From Casuarius casuarius (taxonomy: Eukaryota > Chordata > Aves > Casuariiformes > Casuariidae), in NCBI GenBank assembly GCA_003342895.1, contig PTFA01000195.1, forward strand, positions 248,001 through 312,000: a DNA stretch of 64,000 bases, given 5' to 3'. Below are positions 1 to 11,740 of the stretch, in pieces; the first letter of the stretch is position 1; each line of letters begins with the position of its first letter. The position numbers were made by a program, and so were the translations under genes. The notes beneath the pieces were generated by a model, which searched no databases, was not told the origin of the DNA, and saw only the letters and a program-made list of their open reading frames with translations.

Positions 1-1049
1 AAAAATCAAGTTGTATAGCTTCTCAAATGAAAGTGAAATGGGAGAAAGTCCAGTGTTTCCCTTATTTTCCACAGATTTTCCCTTCCTTTTCATCTGCCCT
101 TCCACTGTTCCTGCTTACTCTCTCAACTGTCTGGATAAAAAGAGTGAGTTACTGAGCTGAAAGTTCTCCATAGTACAGGAAGACATTGATCCCCACAGTG
201 AGACCCACAGATTTAAAGAGCTTTTTGTGAATTGGCAACTGCATGCACACAGTTTTGAAGGATTCTGGAAGTAGGTGGTATGTGCTAGTGATTTATAAAT
301 TGGACCCTTAATCTCTAAGTTGATTGTACTAAATACCAGATTAGGCTGATTGTGATTTTGAATTAGTCTTGTTATGTGATTATAGCAGGGATTAAGGATT
401 CACATTAAAATAGCTTCTGCTTAGAAAGGATTCTATATCATGCCAGGAACAATAGAACCTTTCAACTAGTTCAAATTTGGGTTTATTCTGTATCCCTGTA
501 TTCTCATCATCAGTGCTATAAATTCTTGTTTGAGGCTATATATGTTGTTTAGCCACTAATGTTTGGACTTTCAGCCGCACTGAACACTTCTGCAAACAGT
601 TCCTTAACATTCATATCCCACTACATCATGCAAATTGCTTGGCTCTCAGGATGTTCTGCATTTGTCACCATGACATACCAGAAAGACAGACAATTAAGTG
701 ATGAAAAACTTTAATTCAGCTTCCCAAACTGTACTTGAAATTAAAGGGGAAATATGGAGAAGTCTACAGAATTGGGGGGGCTTATCTGAATTCAGGATAT
801 TCCTTTGCAATTTGTTAGCACTGAGATGTCTGTGGTCACAGGGAAAAAGAAAACCACAGCAAAAACCTGTCTTGCTAATTAAAACACCCCTGAAGCATAG
901 CCAGTAGGTAAGATATTTAACAAACATTAAAGAAATTGCAAAAGATGTATTTCTCAGAAAAAGCCTTAAAGAACTTTGAGGTTTCAAATTTGCTTTCTGG
1001 AAATCAGACATTAGACACAGACTTGGCAGTTTCAGAGAGATCTCTGGGT
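1..1049. other. Unassigned AT-rich non-coding DNA
   Basis: No gene, repeat family or regulatory element can be recognised here. Short open frames on both strands around 694-1133 overlap one another, carry no domain and look like chance. A run of seven G sits near 774-780. Confidence 0.6.
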
Positions 1050-1640
1050 AATTGCACTTACACCAAACACTGCTTCACAGACCCTTGTGTTCATCAGTGT
1101 CAGTGCCAAGAGCGCACTCCTCTCTCCTCTTAGTTTGGCTGCCTATGCTCATGGCCAGGTTTCTGATATGGTGCTGGTGTCTAATCTTGGTTCAGACTGT
1201 TGAGAAGAAAGAGCTGGCTGAAGGCTCAGTGGGGGCTCCCTGCTCTTGGGAGCTACCTTTAAGCTGGGGCTCTTGCCCTTGGTCCCAATTGTATATCCCA
1301 TTAATACAGGCCCTCGTCCTGCCACTGACCCACCAACTTGACTTCCCAGCTTGACATCAGACCTGTCTCATCGTGCTGGCTGTACCTGGAGATTACAGGA
1401 CACCTGGCTGACCCTAGTTACTTAGTGACCTTGGTCTCCAGATCTGATCCTGGCCTTGGCTTGCTGATGCAACTTTCCTTGGATTTGCATCACTGCTAGG
1501 GATCTGTCTGGTGATCACTAGCCTGTTGACTCAGCTTGGTTACTGTGCGACTGCGCCTGTTGTTGGCCACTGCCTTTGCCTGCCTTGCCATCAGATTTGG
1601 GTCTCAGTCCACATTGTCTTTACAGAGCAGCCTGCCTGTG
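1050..1640. repeat. GC-richer segment with recurring short words, possible repeat relic
   Basis: This stretch is clearly richer in G+C than its flanks. Words such as 'gaccttgg', 'ctggcctt', 'ggcttgctgat' and 'cttgact' recur irregularly. That texture resembles internal parts of old sauropsid retroelements whose leader regions are rich in such words, but no family can be named. It ends about 130 bases before a CR1 copy begins, so it could be a separate older insertion or a different 5' part of the same locus. No open frame longer than 100 codons with recognisable content is present. Confidence 0.3.
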
Positions 1641-1774
1641 CTCCCTGACAGCTATTAGAACAATGAAAGGGAGCTGTGAACACAAACAGAGATTTCTCCT
1701 AACTTCTTCTTTCCTTTTTACTGATAGTAGGTGTGGACTCCAAACTAGAATGACCACTACTTAAATTTAGTAGA

Positions 1775-2699
1775 ACTAAATCATGGAGAAGATCGTCCCA
1801 GATGTCATTTCCAAGCACATGAAGGACAAGAAGGTGACTGGAAACAGCCAGCATGGATTTACCAAGGGCAAATCATGCCTGATCAATTTGATTATCTTCT
1901 GTGCTGCGATGACTGGCTGTGTGGATGAGGGGAGAGCAGTGGACATTCTTCAGCTTCACATTAGTAAAGACTTTGACACAATCTCCCACAATATCCTTAT
2001 ACAAAATTGGTTAGGTATGGACGGAATAAGTAGGGTATAACATGGATAGAAAATTGGCATGACCACTGGGCTCAAGGAGTTGTGATTAGCTGTACAACTT
2101 CCACCTGGCAGATGGATACTACTGGTGTCCATCAGGGACCAATACTGGAACTAATACTCTTTAATATATTTAATAATGACCTGGATTATGCAATGGAGTG
2201 CACTTTCAGCAATTCACAGATACCAAAGTAGCAGGAGAAGTTGATATTTTGGAGGGTAGGGCTGGAACTCAGAGGGATCTCGACAAGCCGGAGAAATGGG
2301 CTGATAAGAAGCTTATGAAGTTCAAATGAAATGTCCTGCATCTGGGATGGAATAACCCTATGCAACACTACAGGTTGGGTGTTGACTAGATAGAAAGCAG
2401 CTTTGCAGAAAAGGACCTGGGGGAACCTCGTGGGCAACAAATTGAACATAAGCCAGTAGAATGCCCTTGCAGATATGAAACTAACTACATATTGGGCTTC
2501 ATTAACAAGAGTGAAGCTAGCAGTTCAAGGGAACTCATTCACCCTCCATTTGGCACCTGAGAGATCTCACTGGTGATACTGATCTCTTGCACATGAAGGA
2601 CATTGACATACTAGAGCGGACCTCTTTTAGCAGGAGGTTGAACTAGATGACTCCTAGAGGTCCGTTCCAAACTGAATTCTGGGATTCTAACGCAAAAGA
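1775..2699 (+). mobile_element. CR1 LINE copy, 5'-truncated and internally deleted (reverse-transcriptase region to 3' end)
   Basis: A decayed CR1 non-LTR retrotransposon. The frame at 1783-2040 reads through reverse-transcriptase sequence with the recognisable runs SQHGFTKGKSCLINLI, VDEGRAVDI and DTISHNIL. In active CR1 enzymes motif A reads about LDFSKAFD; here the same place reads LHISKDFD, so the first catalytic aspartate is replaced by histidine. A further piece near 2124-2185 reads GVHQGPILELILFNIF followed by NDLD, the usual block after motif A. The FADD box expected near 2210-2230 is damaged by a small deletion. Downstream come the 'ctcagagggatctcgacaa' and 'aaaaggacctgggg' segments common in bird-type CR1. 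After about 2560 a block is missing and the copy jumps to the 3' end at 2625-2695, with 'aggttgaactagatgactcc' and two degenerate 8-bp terminal units ('attctggg', 'attctaac'). It is not functional. Confidence 0.88.
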
Positions 2700-4974
2700 A
2701 TTTCATGGCCAGTTAAGATAACATATTTATAAATATTCACTATCTCAGAACTGTGTGCTGATAGTTGAAATCAGAGTCAGGTTTGTCTACAGAAGGACAT
2801 GTAGTAACCCCATGAAGTGTTATCTGGGTGAACATCTCTTTAAGTGGCCTCCAGCGAATTAGCTTAGTTTCCTGTGCGAGCAAAACTGATTGAAGTCCAT
2901 GTATGATACAAAGCAGGGCATTTACAGAAGTGTTTAAACCATGCCCTTCAAGTTCATGTATAAGTTAATTCTGATTAACACTCTCAAACCTTCCCTGATT
3001 AACTAAAGAACTCTCCTGGGACAGGAAAGATGCACACTTGAACCCTGTACTTCTGCTTGAGAGAGTGCTATAATTACTGGCCTCCTCTGCTATTCATGCC
3101 CCAGAATGTGAATGATTCTGGCTGTGATGCTCAAGGTTAAAATCACACAGGCTTAGAACATACAAACTGAGCCTATCTGGGAGTTAGAAACTATATGCCT
3201 TCCTCTTTTGTAGGATGGAGCTTTTCCGTAAGTGTTCAGATGTCTGTCAGATACCTTTGTAACTTCGTATTTCAAAATTCAGATTGAATTCGGGTGTTTT
3301 CTTGATTAGGTGACTAGAAATTAAGTATTCTGCACTGCCTTCTCAGACTTCAGCAGCGAAGCTGACATTTGGAATAACTTCTGTTTTAGGTAGCACAGCT
3401 AATCTACAATAGAAGATGACAAGTGCAACTACTTATTTTGACACAAACCTTAAAGTCTGAAACACACCACCTTATTTTCTCCTTAAAAGTAGGAACAGAA
3501 ACTCCAAGCCTCTATTTAAAAATGGGGTAGTTTGGTTCTTAATCTTCAAATACAAGCTTATGAAAGTCAGTATTGTCTGCACTAAGAGGCTACTTCTGCT
3601 ATTCCATCTACATTTTAAAGAGCATGGCCTTCTGCTGTTTGTGTGTTGGGTGTAAATTAGCTGCCAGCTGGATTCAGGGAGAGCATCTTCCTTACTGCAA
3701 TATTGCCCAATTAGATGACATACTGCAAATGCAATTAAAAAGTCAACACTTGCCACAGCACAATATGAAAGATATGGCATAGAAAAATAAAGCACTACAT
3801 CAGATACTATGGTTTAGTGACTGTAACTGATGGCATTTTAATGACTCTTATATTGTGGTTTTAAACCTTCACGGGAAATATCTAGTAGAGCTAGCTGAAA
3901 CTAGCAGTCACTGTTCCACAGATATTATATTATTCTGACTTATTTATTTAGGTATATATTTATTGTTCAGAGTTGGATCTGGAGCTAGCACACAAAATTT
4001 CAAAATGTCCTGCAGGATGATGCTTTGGGGGAAAAACAATCAAAAAATTAATTGAGATCAACTGAACTCTCTAGTTCAGATATTAAGCTGTTTTACTTTG
4101 CTTTTGATCCTAGATTCATAATCTATTGTTAGGATGAGTTGTAAGAGAAATAAAATAAAATATTAAATAAAAATAAACAAAACTTCCCGTTCTGGGATTG
4201 AAATTGGTTTAAATGAAGATACAAGTATTTTCCCATAACCCAAGATTTCATCAAACTTGACATTGTTCTGTGGGGAAGTTTTAATTCTGACAAAATTAAA
4301 GAAGAATGTTTAACCTATTCAAGAAGCTCTAATTTAAGTGCTGTAGAAGGCACAAAGCTGTACCACCTTTGCCTTTTGGTCTTTTTTTTTTTTTTTTTTT
4401 TAGTTCTTATGTTTCTAAGTCATTACGTGACACGGAAAATTCTACAAAGACTATTTCACCCCTCCATAAATAAGCCCTTTTGTAAACAGGTCTATCTAAT
4501 CTTGCAAGTTTCAGGATAGTTTCCATTGTCTTCTTTCCCCAGCTACAATTCATTACAAAATATGGCAACTACCAAGCCTCATTTTTCATTATTTATTATG
4601 TCCAAACCCAGTGGTGGATTCTACATGCAATTTCAGGCGTCCAGCCACAGAGATTTATGAGTCAGTGCATCCCTATTTATGGGTGGAGTTTGGCTCAGAA
4701 GATATTCAGGATAATGAATGAGTTGCTATGTTTGGTATCAACCAGATATTGGGACAATGCTGCAAAAAAGGAAGAAGAAAAAAAATTCACAGCGCCTCAG
4801 TGATAAAATATAGGGCCAAATCCTGAAGGCTTTAATTTTTTGGTTTTTCATTTCTCCTCAGACACAACGCTCTGTGAACACTGGGCTTTTCTGCTTGCTT
4901 GTTTGCATTTCAGGATGAATGAAAAGTGAATCAGAACTCGGATTTATCTTATTATCCTATGCTTCCTGACCACA
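2700..4974. other. Unassigned non-coding DNA
   Basis: No gene or recognised repeat. The overlapping open frames near 3472-3795 on both strands have no recognisable content. A 20-base T run lies at 4382-4401. The sequence is AT-rich with ordinary complexity elsewhere. Confidence 0.55.
4382..4401. repeat. Poly(T) tract, 20 bases
   Basis: Uninterrupted run of T. It could be the poly(A) tail of an old minus-strand retroposed sequence, but no source element is recognisable to its right, so it is recorded only as a homopolymer. Confidence 0.9.
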
Positions 4975-5105
4975 AGGTGTTGTACTGTGCCATGCTTCAT
5001 AAAAAGGACTGGGAGTCAAACCTCCTGGATTTTATCCAGGTCTCCACAACTGACTGGTGAATGTCTCAGGGCCTCAGTTTTCCCTGAATAAAGCAGATTC
5101 TTCAT
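4975..5105 (+). repeat. MIR-like SINE relic
   Basis: The order of words 'gggagtcaaacctcctgg', 'caactgactggtgaatg' and 'gcctcagttttccc' matches the core and tail half of the ancient amniote MIR/core-SINE type (gain of an 'agtcaggagacctgg' block, a 'ctgacttgctgtgtgacct' block and a 'cctcagtttcccc' block). It is strongly diverged. No coding capacity is expected for this class. Confidence 0.6.
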
Positions 5106-6534
5106 AAACATCTAATATAAGACTACTTGTTAGGCTGCTTGGTTGCAATTAGTAAATGATAATAAAGAAATTAGACTAAAATACTATTATCAATTGTTAG
5201 GTAACATCAGGCTGTCAAACAGTTATTCTGTATTACTCCAAAAGTGGCTGCATTTCACATTAACTTCTTCAGCCCCATCCTATGTACTGTCTTCTACTTC
5301 TGCCTGTGGCATCTTTTGGATGCATCATGTGGGTCCCTTTAGGGCTTTCACAAGCTTGGATTTCCACCTGTGACAGATGTGTGATAGGGAATGATAGCAC
5401 ATAGCTAAAATCTAAGGACACAGGGCCCACACAAATGCATTAAAATCGCAGGTTCCCATCTTAAACATAGGAGAATCAACCTGCCAAGCCCCCTTCCCAG
5501 AATGCTTCCAGTGAGAAGTCAAGTAGCAATCAGAATTGTGACTGGAATGGCAAAATAATACAATAATCACTTTCTTTTTATCAAGAACATTGGTGGACAT
5601 TTTCTAGTACAGGGTCCAGGACTGTCCAGGACATTTTGGTGCTCTGGTCAAGAAAGAGATCTGGCTCTAGATCAGTATTTTAATATCCCATGGTCATTTC
5701 CTTTAATTCTTCCAGGGCCACATTTTAACGGGTGCTAGTAGAAGAATTTCTCATGGCCTCACAACACTTGAGTTATTCCTAAACTAAACGTCTATTGCTT
5801 CTGTTATTTAGGAATATTAACCCTAGATGTGCAGTTCTGAACTGAAGGGGTAAGTTTCCCCTATGAAGACTGCCTGGGTCTGGAGAGGTTGAGTCAACCC
5901 CTGAATGAAGAGAGCTACATTTCAATTTAAGGTAAGAGTTAATAAACAGGCATAGCAAACAGGAAAGGAATAATAAAGATATTAGTACTATAAATGAGCA
6001 AAAAAAGAGTCATAAACTGCAAGGGCAAATCCACCAAAATGAGTTATGAATCTGATCTCTCCCCCTCCATTAACCCTACTCTTCGGCAACCATAGCAGAG
6101 TTGGGAGAAGACAGCATGGGCCTGCTGCTCTGCTCTCCCAGCTCACAGCTCTGTACTTAGCTTAAAAAGACACTACAGGCATGTGGCAGCTGCTGTGAAA
6201 CCCACAGTGACTCTTAGTGTGACCAAGAACTGACCACATTGTTCCTTCAGCCAACTGTGCTCCAGGAGCAAAAATCTTTAGGGGAAAAATAAAGAGTTGG
6301 GGGTTGGCGGGCAGTGCTTTAACCCCTAAGTGCTATTCACTTGATGAATTTAACTCTGACCTCTCACCTTTGTTCAAAAAGGAAGACTAGAATCCTAATT
6401 TAGGCCCTCAGTTTAGCTGCCTGAAGACAGTGTCAATACACCTCCTCCCTTCAGTTCCCTCCCCAGTAGACAGGGAGACTTGTAAAAGACTTTAATTCAG
6501 CATCAAATTCCTATCGATTCAGAAAGAAGCCCTA
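5106..6534. other. Unassigned non-coding DNA
   Basis: No gene or named repeat. A 9-base word 'gtccaggac' occurs twice close together near 5615-5633. Short open frames at 5143-5373 and 5412-5600 have no recognisable content. Confidence 0.5.
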
Positions 6535-6620
6535 CACCCAAAACTTTTTACTTCTTCTGGGCACCTAACTTCATTTTTAGAAATCTTTAGACACCTTTGA
6601 TAATCACAGTAACTAATTAA
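6535..6620. repeat. TAGGTGCCTAA-type dispersed repeat relic
   Basis: 'gggcacctaacttcatttttag' is followed by 'tagacacctttgataatc', which resembles a dispersed amniote repeat rich in the word GCACCTAA and in 'cacctttgaaaatc'. Similar words recur at 36070-36135, 39655-40040 and 48000-48125. The assignment rests on word similarity only. Confidence 0.4.
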
Positions 6621-7019
6621 ATTTGATTACAGGTCCACATAGTAGGCAGAGGGATAGACAGATAGAGTAGACCATAGGAGCAGGTGTGTCAACATCAAGG
6701 TAGGAAATCAGGGCTCCTAGATCAACTCCTTCCCTCCCTAAAAATTAGTGAATGCCAAGGGAGTTGGCAGGGGGAAAGAGGGAAGATAAATCACCAGGCT
6801 ATAGACCTTATGAAATGCAAGCACGTTCCACACTTCTGTTTCTTAATAAAATACACACCAGTCCCCAGGAGACATTGGTAGGGAGCTGAGGGAGAGAGTC
6901 ATTTTTAATGGGTTCATTTCATTTATGAATGGAACACTTTCTCCTTTTTCCTTTTTTCCCCCTTTTTGACAGAACCCTGGGCTTCCTGAGATGTGAAATA
7001 GGTGAAAGAAAATACAGTT
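6621..7019. other. Unassigned non-coding DNA
   Basis: No gene or named repeat. It includes a pyrimidine-rich patch around 6940-6968. Short open frames at 6684-6881 and 6843-7028 look like chance. Confidence 0.5.
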
Positions 7020-7960
7020 TGGGACCATTAATTATGCTTTCTTATTGAGTATATAAATTTGATGTCAAGCAGGCTAGGCTGAATAGTATATATTTATTTC
7101 AAAAATATCATCTCTGTGAGGCATTGCTGCATCATCCTATTGATTTAGGTATTTTTGTTATTGTGCTTGATGCTTTTATGAAAGGCAGGCTATTAACAAA
7201 CTAAATTGAAAAACTAGTGAGTCAGACTTTTCTCAGATGATCCTGAGTGCTACTTGCATGCAGCTTTAAATTGGAAAATACTGTAAAAGACTTACTTTTT
7301 TAATGGGGCAGTCTCCTCTTTGCAATCCATAAACCTTATTTGTTGTAAAAAAAAAAAAAACAAGATAGAATTCTCATGCTCCACTGCCAGTCGCCTATTT
7401 TCCTCTCCTATCTATAAAAATGTTAATCTTTTCATTTCAAAGGGTCACTATTTTTGACCTTGTTGGACGCTTGTATTAAAATCCCTTGTAAAACAAGGTC
7501 CTCTTAAAAGAGCAACACAGAATATTTTGTGCTCATGCAAACAGCAGCCAAGAAGAGGCTGTTTGCTGCATTCCTTTCAAAGGCAAAAGCTACAGTTAAG
7601 GCTGGGTGGATTGGGGTCAAAGGAACCAAAGGAATGAGACTGACTCTTTTTGGTGCTGCCTGGGGCTCCTCTCTTCCTATCTCCTCATTCCTCTCCCTCT
7701 CACTGCTTATAGGTTTCTTTCTGAGTTTCAGGATCAAAGAAAGGCAAAAATCTAAGCGGAGAATTAATCAAGACACTGAAATTCCACTTGGTTTCATTGG
7801 GAAACCATAAATCACCACACGGAAGTAGGTCACCTGAAAGGCTTGGGAACCTCAGTAAACATCGAAAGTCCTGATCTTGTCGCCCTTACTCATGTGACAA
7901 AGACAAATTGGTCAACAGTGCAGCTAGTATTGACTCCATCAACCCATTAGCATGAGTCAT
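7020..7960. promoter_or_regulatory. Candidate non-coding regulatory block (DR1-like site inside)
   Basis: This block shows no similarity to the repeats seen elsewhere and contains dense motif-like words. At 7614-7626 it reads GGGTCAAAGGAAC, close to the DR1 nuclear-receptor site AGGTCAAAGGTCA used by HNF4, COUP-TF and RXR dimers. TCF/LEF-like words ('tttcaaagg') occur near 7436-7443 and 7576-7583. Two opposed open frames at 7504-7737 and 7529-7810 cover the same bases; neither has a known domain. Function is inferred only from motifs. Confidence 0.2.
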
Positions 7961-8254
7961 GAGAGATGAAGGGTGGTCCTCAGCTTTGGAACATGGCTGT
8001 GACTTAGTAAATCAAGATTAATTTTGTACCCTCAACTTTAGGCATAAATGGAGTCTCCCTCCCCCCCCTTTTTTTAAGTATTTATCACTCAGTGATTTAA
8101 GTGCATAAGAACTGACTTACTGGATGAGTTCTGTCCCTGAGAGAGGTCAATAGAGGATGCCTAAGAAAAAGTATAACAAGTCAGGTATGTAATGATACTT
8201 CCAGATACTCTCTTGGGCACTTAAGGCAGAGCTCAGGGACTTCTAGAGACAGAT
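7961..8254. other. Unassigned non-coding DNA
   Basis: Nothing recognisable. A C run followed by a T run lies at about 8059-8076. Confidence 0.5.
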
Positions 8255-8462
8255 ATGGTATCTTTATATTTCACAATCCTCAATGGATTTTTCTTCCAGT
8301 AATTTTCCCTGTTGCCTTTTGAAGTCATGAAAACTTTCAACATGCACAACATTGTGCAGAACTGATTCCCAGAGTGTAACTCTGCACTGTAGGAGGAACC
8401 ACCCTCCGGTCTTTGTTTTGAATCTCTGTGCTCTAGCTATGATTCTGAACTGGTGTGAAGCT
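8255..8462 (+). repeat. Sauropsid dispersed repeat, internal part (copy 1 of 3)
   Basis: The order 'ctcaatggatttttcttcca', 'ttttgaagtcatgaaaactt', 'gcacaacattgtgcagaact', 'ttcccagagtgtaactctgc' and 'gtctttgttttgaatctctg' follows the internal part of a common old sauropsid repeat (typically 'gatggatttctcttccatgaa', 'tttgaacccatctaaactt', 'catcctgtggcaatgagttcc', 'tttgttttgaatctg'). The same family appears at 27175-27560 and 34765-35065. The class of the element is not certain. Confidence 0.55.
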
Positions 8463-8610
8463 GGAGATAAACCAACAAGCAAAAAGGACTTTTACTCTAA
8501 GTCTCAAAATGAGATTTTTGATGAAGTTCACAGAAACTCTTCATCACAACAACTGTTCACAAGCTTTGACTTCTATTTACCAGCTTGGATTAATGTTGCA
8601 AGTACTGAAA

Positions 8611-8705
8611 AACATTAAAAATTCCAGTACAAGAAAATAAAACATCAGAAATTCCAGAATAAGTTCTGGCCTTATAAGATTCTCTAGAATAATTTCTAGA
8701 TTGTT
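8611..8705. repeat. Partial 30-bp duplication with TTCCAGAA / TTCTAGA inverted words
   Basis: Bases 8611-8630 and 8641-8660 share 16 of 20 positions ('aacattaaaaattccagtac' against 'aacatcagaaattccagaat'). The right part contains CCAGAA-taag-TTCTGG and nearby TCTAGAATAATTTCTAGA, so GAA/TTC units cluster as in heat-shock elements, but the spacing between units is not the canonical two bases. Confidence 0.4.
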
Positions 8706-11454
8706 CAGTGACAGACACCCTAGCAAACTTACTTTTAAAGGTTCTCCGATTGATTCCAATTAGTTCTCATTCATGTTGAGAGTTTATCAGCCATAAATGA
8801 AGCATAAATTGAATCACTGGCTACTCAGGCTGCTTTTTACCCACATTTCAGATGTAGACCAGATATGATACAGATATGATACCTAAGCATTAAACTTTGG
8901 CTGAAGACTTTAATTCTATCCAAACATTTTAAGTTGCTCAAATATGTGCTAGCCTGATGAATCATCTCAGTATGTGCAGCCTTTTCACTTTTATCTTACT
9001 TTGAAGTTTATAATGGAGGTACACCTCGAAGGTACCTGTTCCAGTCTTTTAGCACAGGATAGAGAGGCCTAAATTGTTTATTTGCCTGTTTCAAGTCCTC
9101 ACTGATAATCAAGATAGACAGCATAACAAAAGGAGAGGCTTATCCATGATTTCAATTACTGTGGATCTCAAATGAATGAGAAATGTATTCTGCATCTCAG
9201 GAAGGTGACTTAATCCAGTGTTTAGTGCGCATTTTACCTCTCTCAGTACTTCTGGCTTTGGAAGTTGCAAGTCTAATCCCTGGTGACAAACATAATCGTA
9301 CTTGTTACATTTGTACTTCCATGATAACTTTGTAAGTTGTAAACAGATCATGAAATTAAGCCTCCTTCCCACTCACCCCTCTTCCCAAGGTAGGTAAAAA
9401 TGTCATAAGGAAAAAACTTATGTATACAAGCAGGACTGTCATTAGCTGGCAGCTATGAGCGCGGTCCGGCTTCAGTCAGACCTATTGGTTGTCCTATTGG
9501 TAGATCAAGTTACCACTGAAGGAGGGAAGCGCCTTATTCCACCACAAAGTTCTGAAGAGCTAATGCACTCATAATGTTGTGACAACTGGGGATGCTCATG
9601 AGTTTGTCTGTAATATTGCCCCCATTACACAGACAAACAAGCTGACACTGAAGATAGTCCAGATCTAGAAAACTAGCTGGTTTACAGGTAAACGGGATCT
9701 TGAGAGTGGTTTATATCTCTTGCTTCCCCAGGGCCCACATTGAAACACTGAGAATGTGTGACGTGGAGGCTGAAAGAAAGACAGGCATTGCTTTTTTCTT
9801 GCCTACCTGTCTCTTTTGCACAAGACTGGGATTTCTTAGTCCTCTGTTCAAAATTACAGGACTTCTGATCCTCCAGCTAGAATAATATCTCGACCAAAGC
9901 AGAAAAATAATTGATAGTAATATTAACACAGTTCTAGAAATGCTGCAATAAATACTGAATCCCAGCACCAGAAACCTGGACTCTTTAAGTGTTAACAAAA
10001 GAAAAAAAGAGAAACAAATAGACTATCCTCAGTTTTAACGTTTTAAGGTGATTCTTAGTAGGGTCAACTAAAACGAAGCAGAAATAGTAGATAAACAGGA
10101 GAAACTGAGGGGCTTGACATGGACACAAAAGTCTTGAAAAGATGGAATTTTCCAGGAAGGGAGGTTGAGCAGAAATGAGCTACTCTATTTGCATTCTCCT
10201 ATCTGGGGAGGGAGCTAAGGGCTTGAGATGAATTTAAGCTGGCAATGAGACAGACACAGGTAAAAGCATGTTCACATGTGCAGTGTGGACATTTGAAAAT
10301 CATTCTTTTTCCAACAAGTACTGAAATACAAAAAAGGGTGATTATAAGCATACCATTTAAATTTGGGTTGGGGTTCTCTGGGATCCAAAGAATTCAGGGA
10401 TGTCACCTCCAGATCAAAATCCTCCAGCATCCCCAAATAGCACAAAAGATGCCTGAATCAAGCCTCTCTTCCCCCTACTGACAGATCACACTTCCTCAGC
10501 CTCAACAAGCCATAACTGAGTATGAAGGTAGTTCCCTTCACTATCAGAGGCTCTACCAGGAGTTACACTGCAGAGGCAGCAAGCTGTTTTTTAGAGCACG
10601 GAAGGCAAGGAAAATGAAGCCTGACGCCAACCCAGTGGGCTATATACTCTCCCTGTGCATCTTTAAAGGGGCACCATCAACTTAAAAATCACTTTTCTGT
10701 CTGAAGCTTCCTTATCGCCTGCTGTTACAAGTAGCACTGACAAGTACCATAAATGAGAGAAAGCAGGTAATATATGCAGTGGAGTTTTCCGGTGTGTTTT
10801 TTTGTTTGTTTGTTTACTTTCAGTGTGCTCCTTTCTTTCATTATCAGTATCTGGTGCAAAAGCTGCTTAATTATTTCTCTGGCACAATCCAATCAGTCAT
10901 CAGTCTGTATGGGCTTTTCATCCAGACAGAAGAGATAGTGTGTGCATGGCTGTGAGTGAAGGGAGGGGTGAGGAGAGAGGGAACATAATTCAAGAAAAGG
11001 TGAAAAGAAAACAAAAATATCAGTCACCTTCTAAAAATTAGCTGACTACAGTGAGGGCACCTTTTTTTTAAGCACAAAATGCAGAGGAAAAGGCACACAG
11101 TGAGTCAGTGGCAGACTTGGGAGAATAATCCATCAAAACCTAGTGCCCTGAAGAAGTAGCTTTTGCTTTAGACTACCAGGATACAGGCTATCTTCTTCTG
11201 TAAGGTAGTATTAAGGAGACAATTCTTCTGCAAAATAATACTAAGCTGTTTTATACACGAGGAGGTTTTTCTTGCTAGTAAATGGAAAGTGGAGCCCAGC
11301 TGAAGGGGAGCTCTTTTTTGACCTATAGCACTGTATTAGGGGAATTATACTGTACAAGTAAAAGAGAAGAAATAGCTTAAATGGCAGCCTACCCCGCAAG
11401 GGAAACCTGACTTCAGTAGTAAACTTTAACTCAATTTCAGCTCCTTTGAGGTCA
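8706..11454. other. Unassigned non-coding DNA
   Basis: No gene or named repeat. Notable small items: a 9-base direct repeat 'cctattggt' at 9481-9489 and 9493-9501, giving two ATTGG (inverted CCAAT) words 12 bases apart; a (TTTG)n stretch near 10800-10817; and an ordinary-looking segment around 10830-10960 with homeodomain-like words. Short open frames (9109-9372, 9700-9885, 9711-9998, 10245-10481) carry no recognisable domains. Confidence 0.5.
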
Positions 11455-11740
11455 AATCTACTTCAGTTTTGCTTGGTTTCTAGTCTCCTTTTTTTCTTTC
11501 TTTTTTCTTTTTTTTTTTTCCACTTCCTCACTGACATTTATTTTGAATGGCATCCTTACATCTTGTTTAGGGTTTTTTTTTATCATTAAAGAAAAAAAAT
11601 CCCTCACTTTCCACCCTCCTCTTCTGCTTGAAGATGAAAGCAAGGGCTTCACTAGCCCTAGAAGGGAAATAATAATAATAATAGCATCTTCCATTTAAAT
11701 AGTGCCTTTCATCCCAAAGCAGATTACATGTCGGGCCAAT
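11455..11740. repeat. Pyrimidine-rich stretch, (AAT)n, and a short SINE-like word
   Basis: A T/C-rich run fills about 11480-11522. A short (AAT)n array lies at 11668-11682. It is followed by 'atagtgcctttcatcccaaa', a word that belongs to a dispersed amniote repeat ('tagcgcctttcatcc...aaagcactttaca'). The minus-strand open frame at 11458-11694 is lysine-rich because it translates the pyrimidine tract, so it is not a gene. Confidence 0.4.

Noticed and set aside
7750..7785. Words similar to the start of the CR1 copy at 54480 ('ttaatcaagacactgaa')
   Set aside because: The shared run is one short word and flanks do not continue in CR1 order, so it is probably chance.
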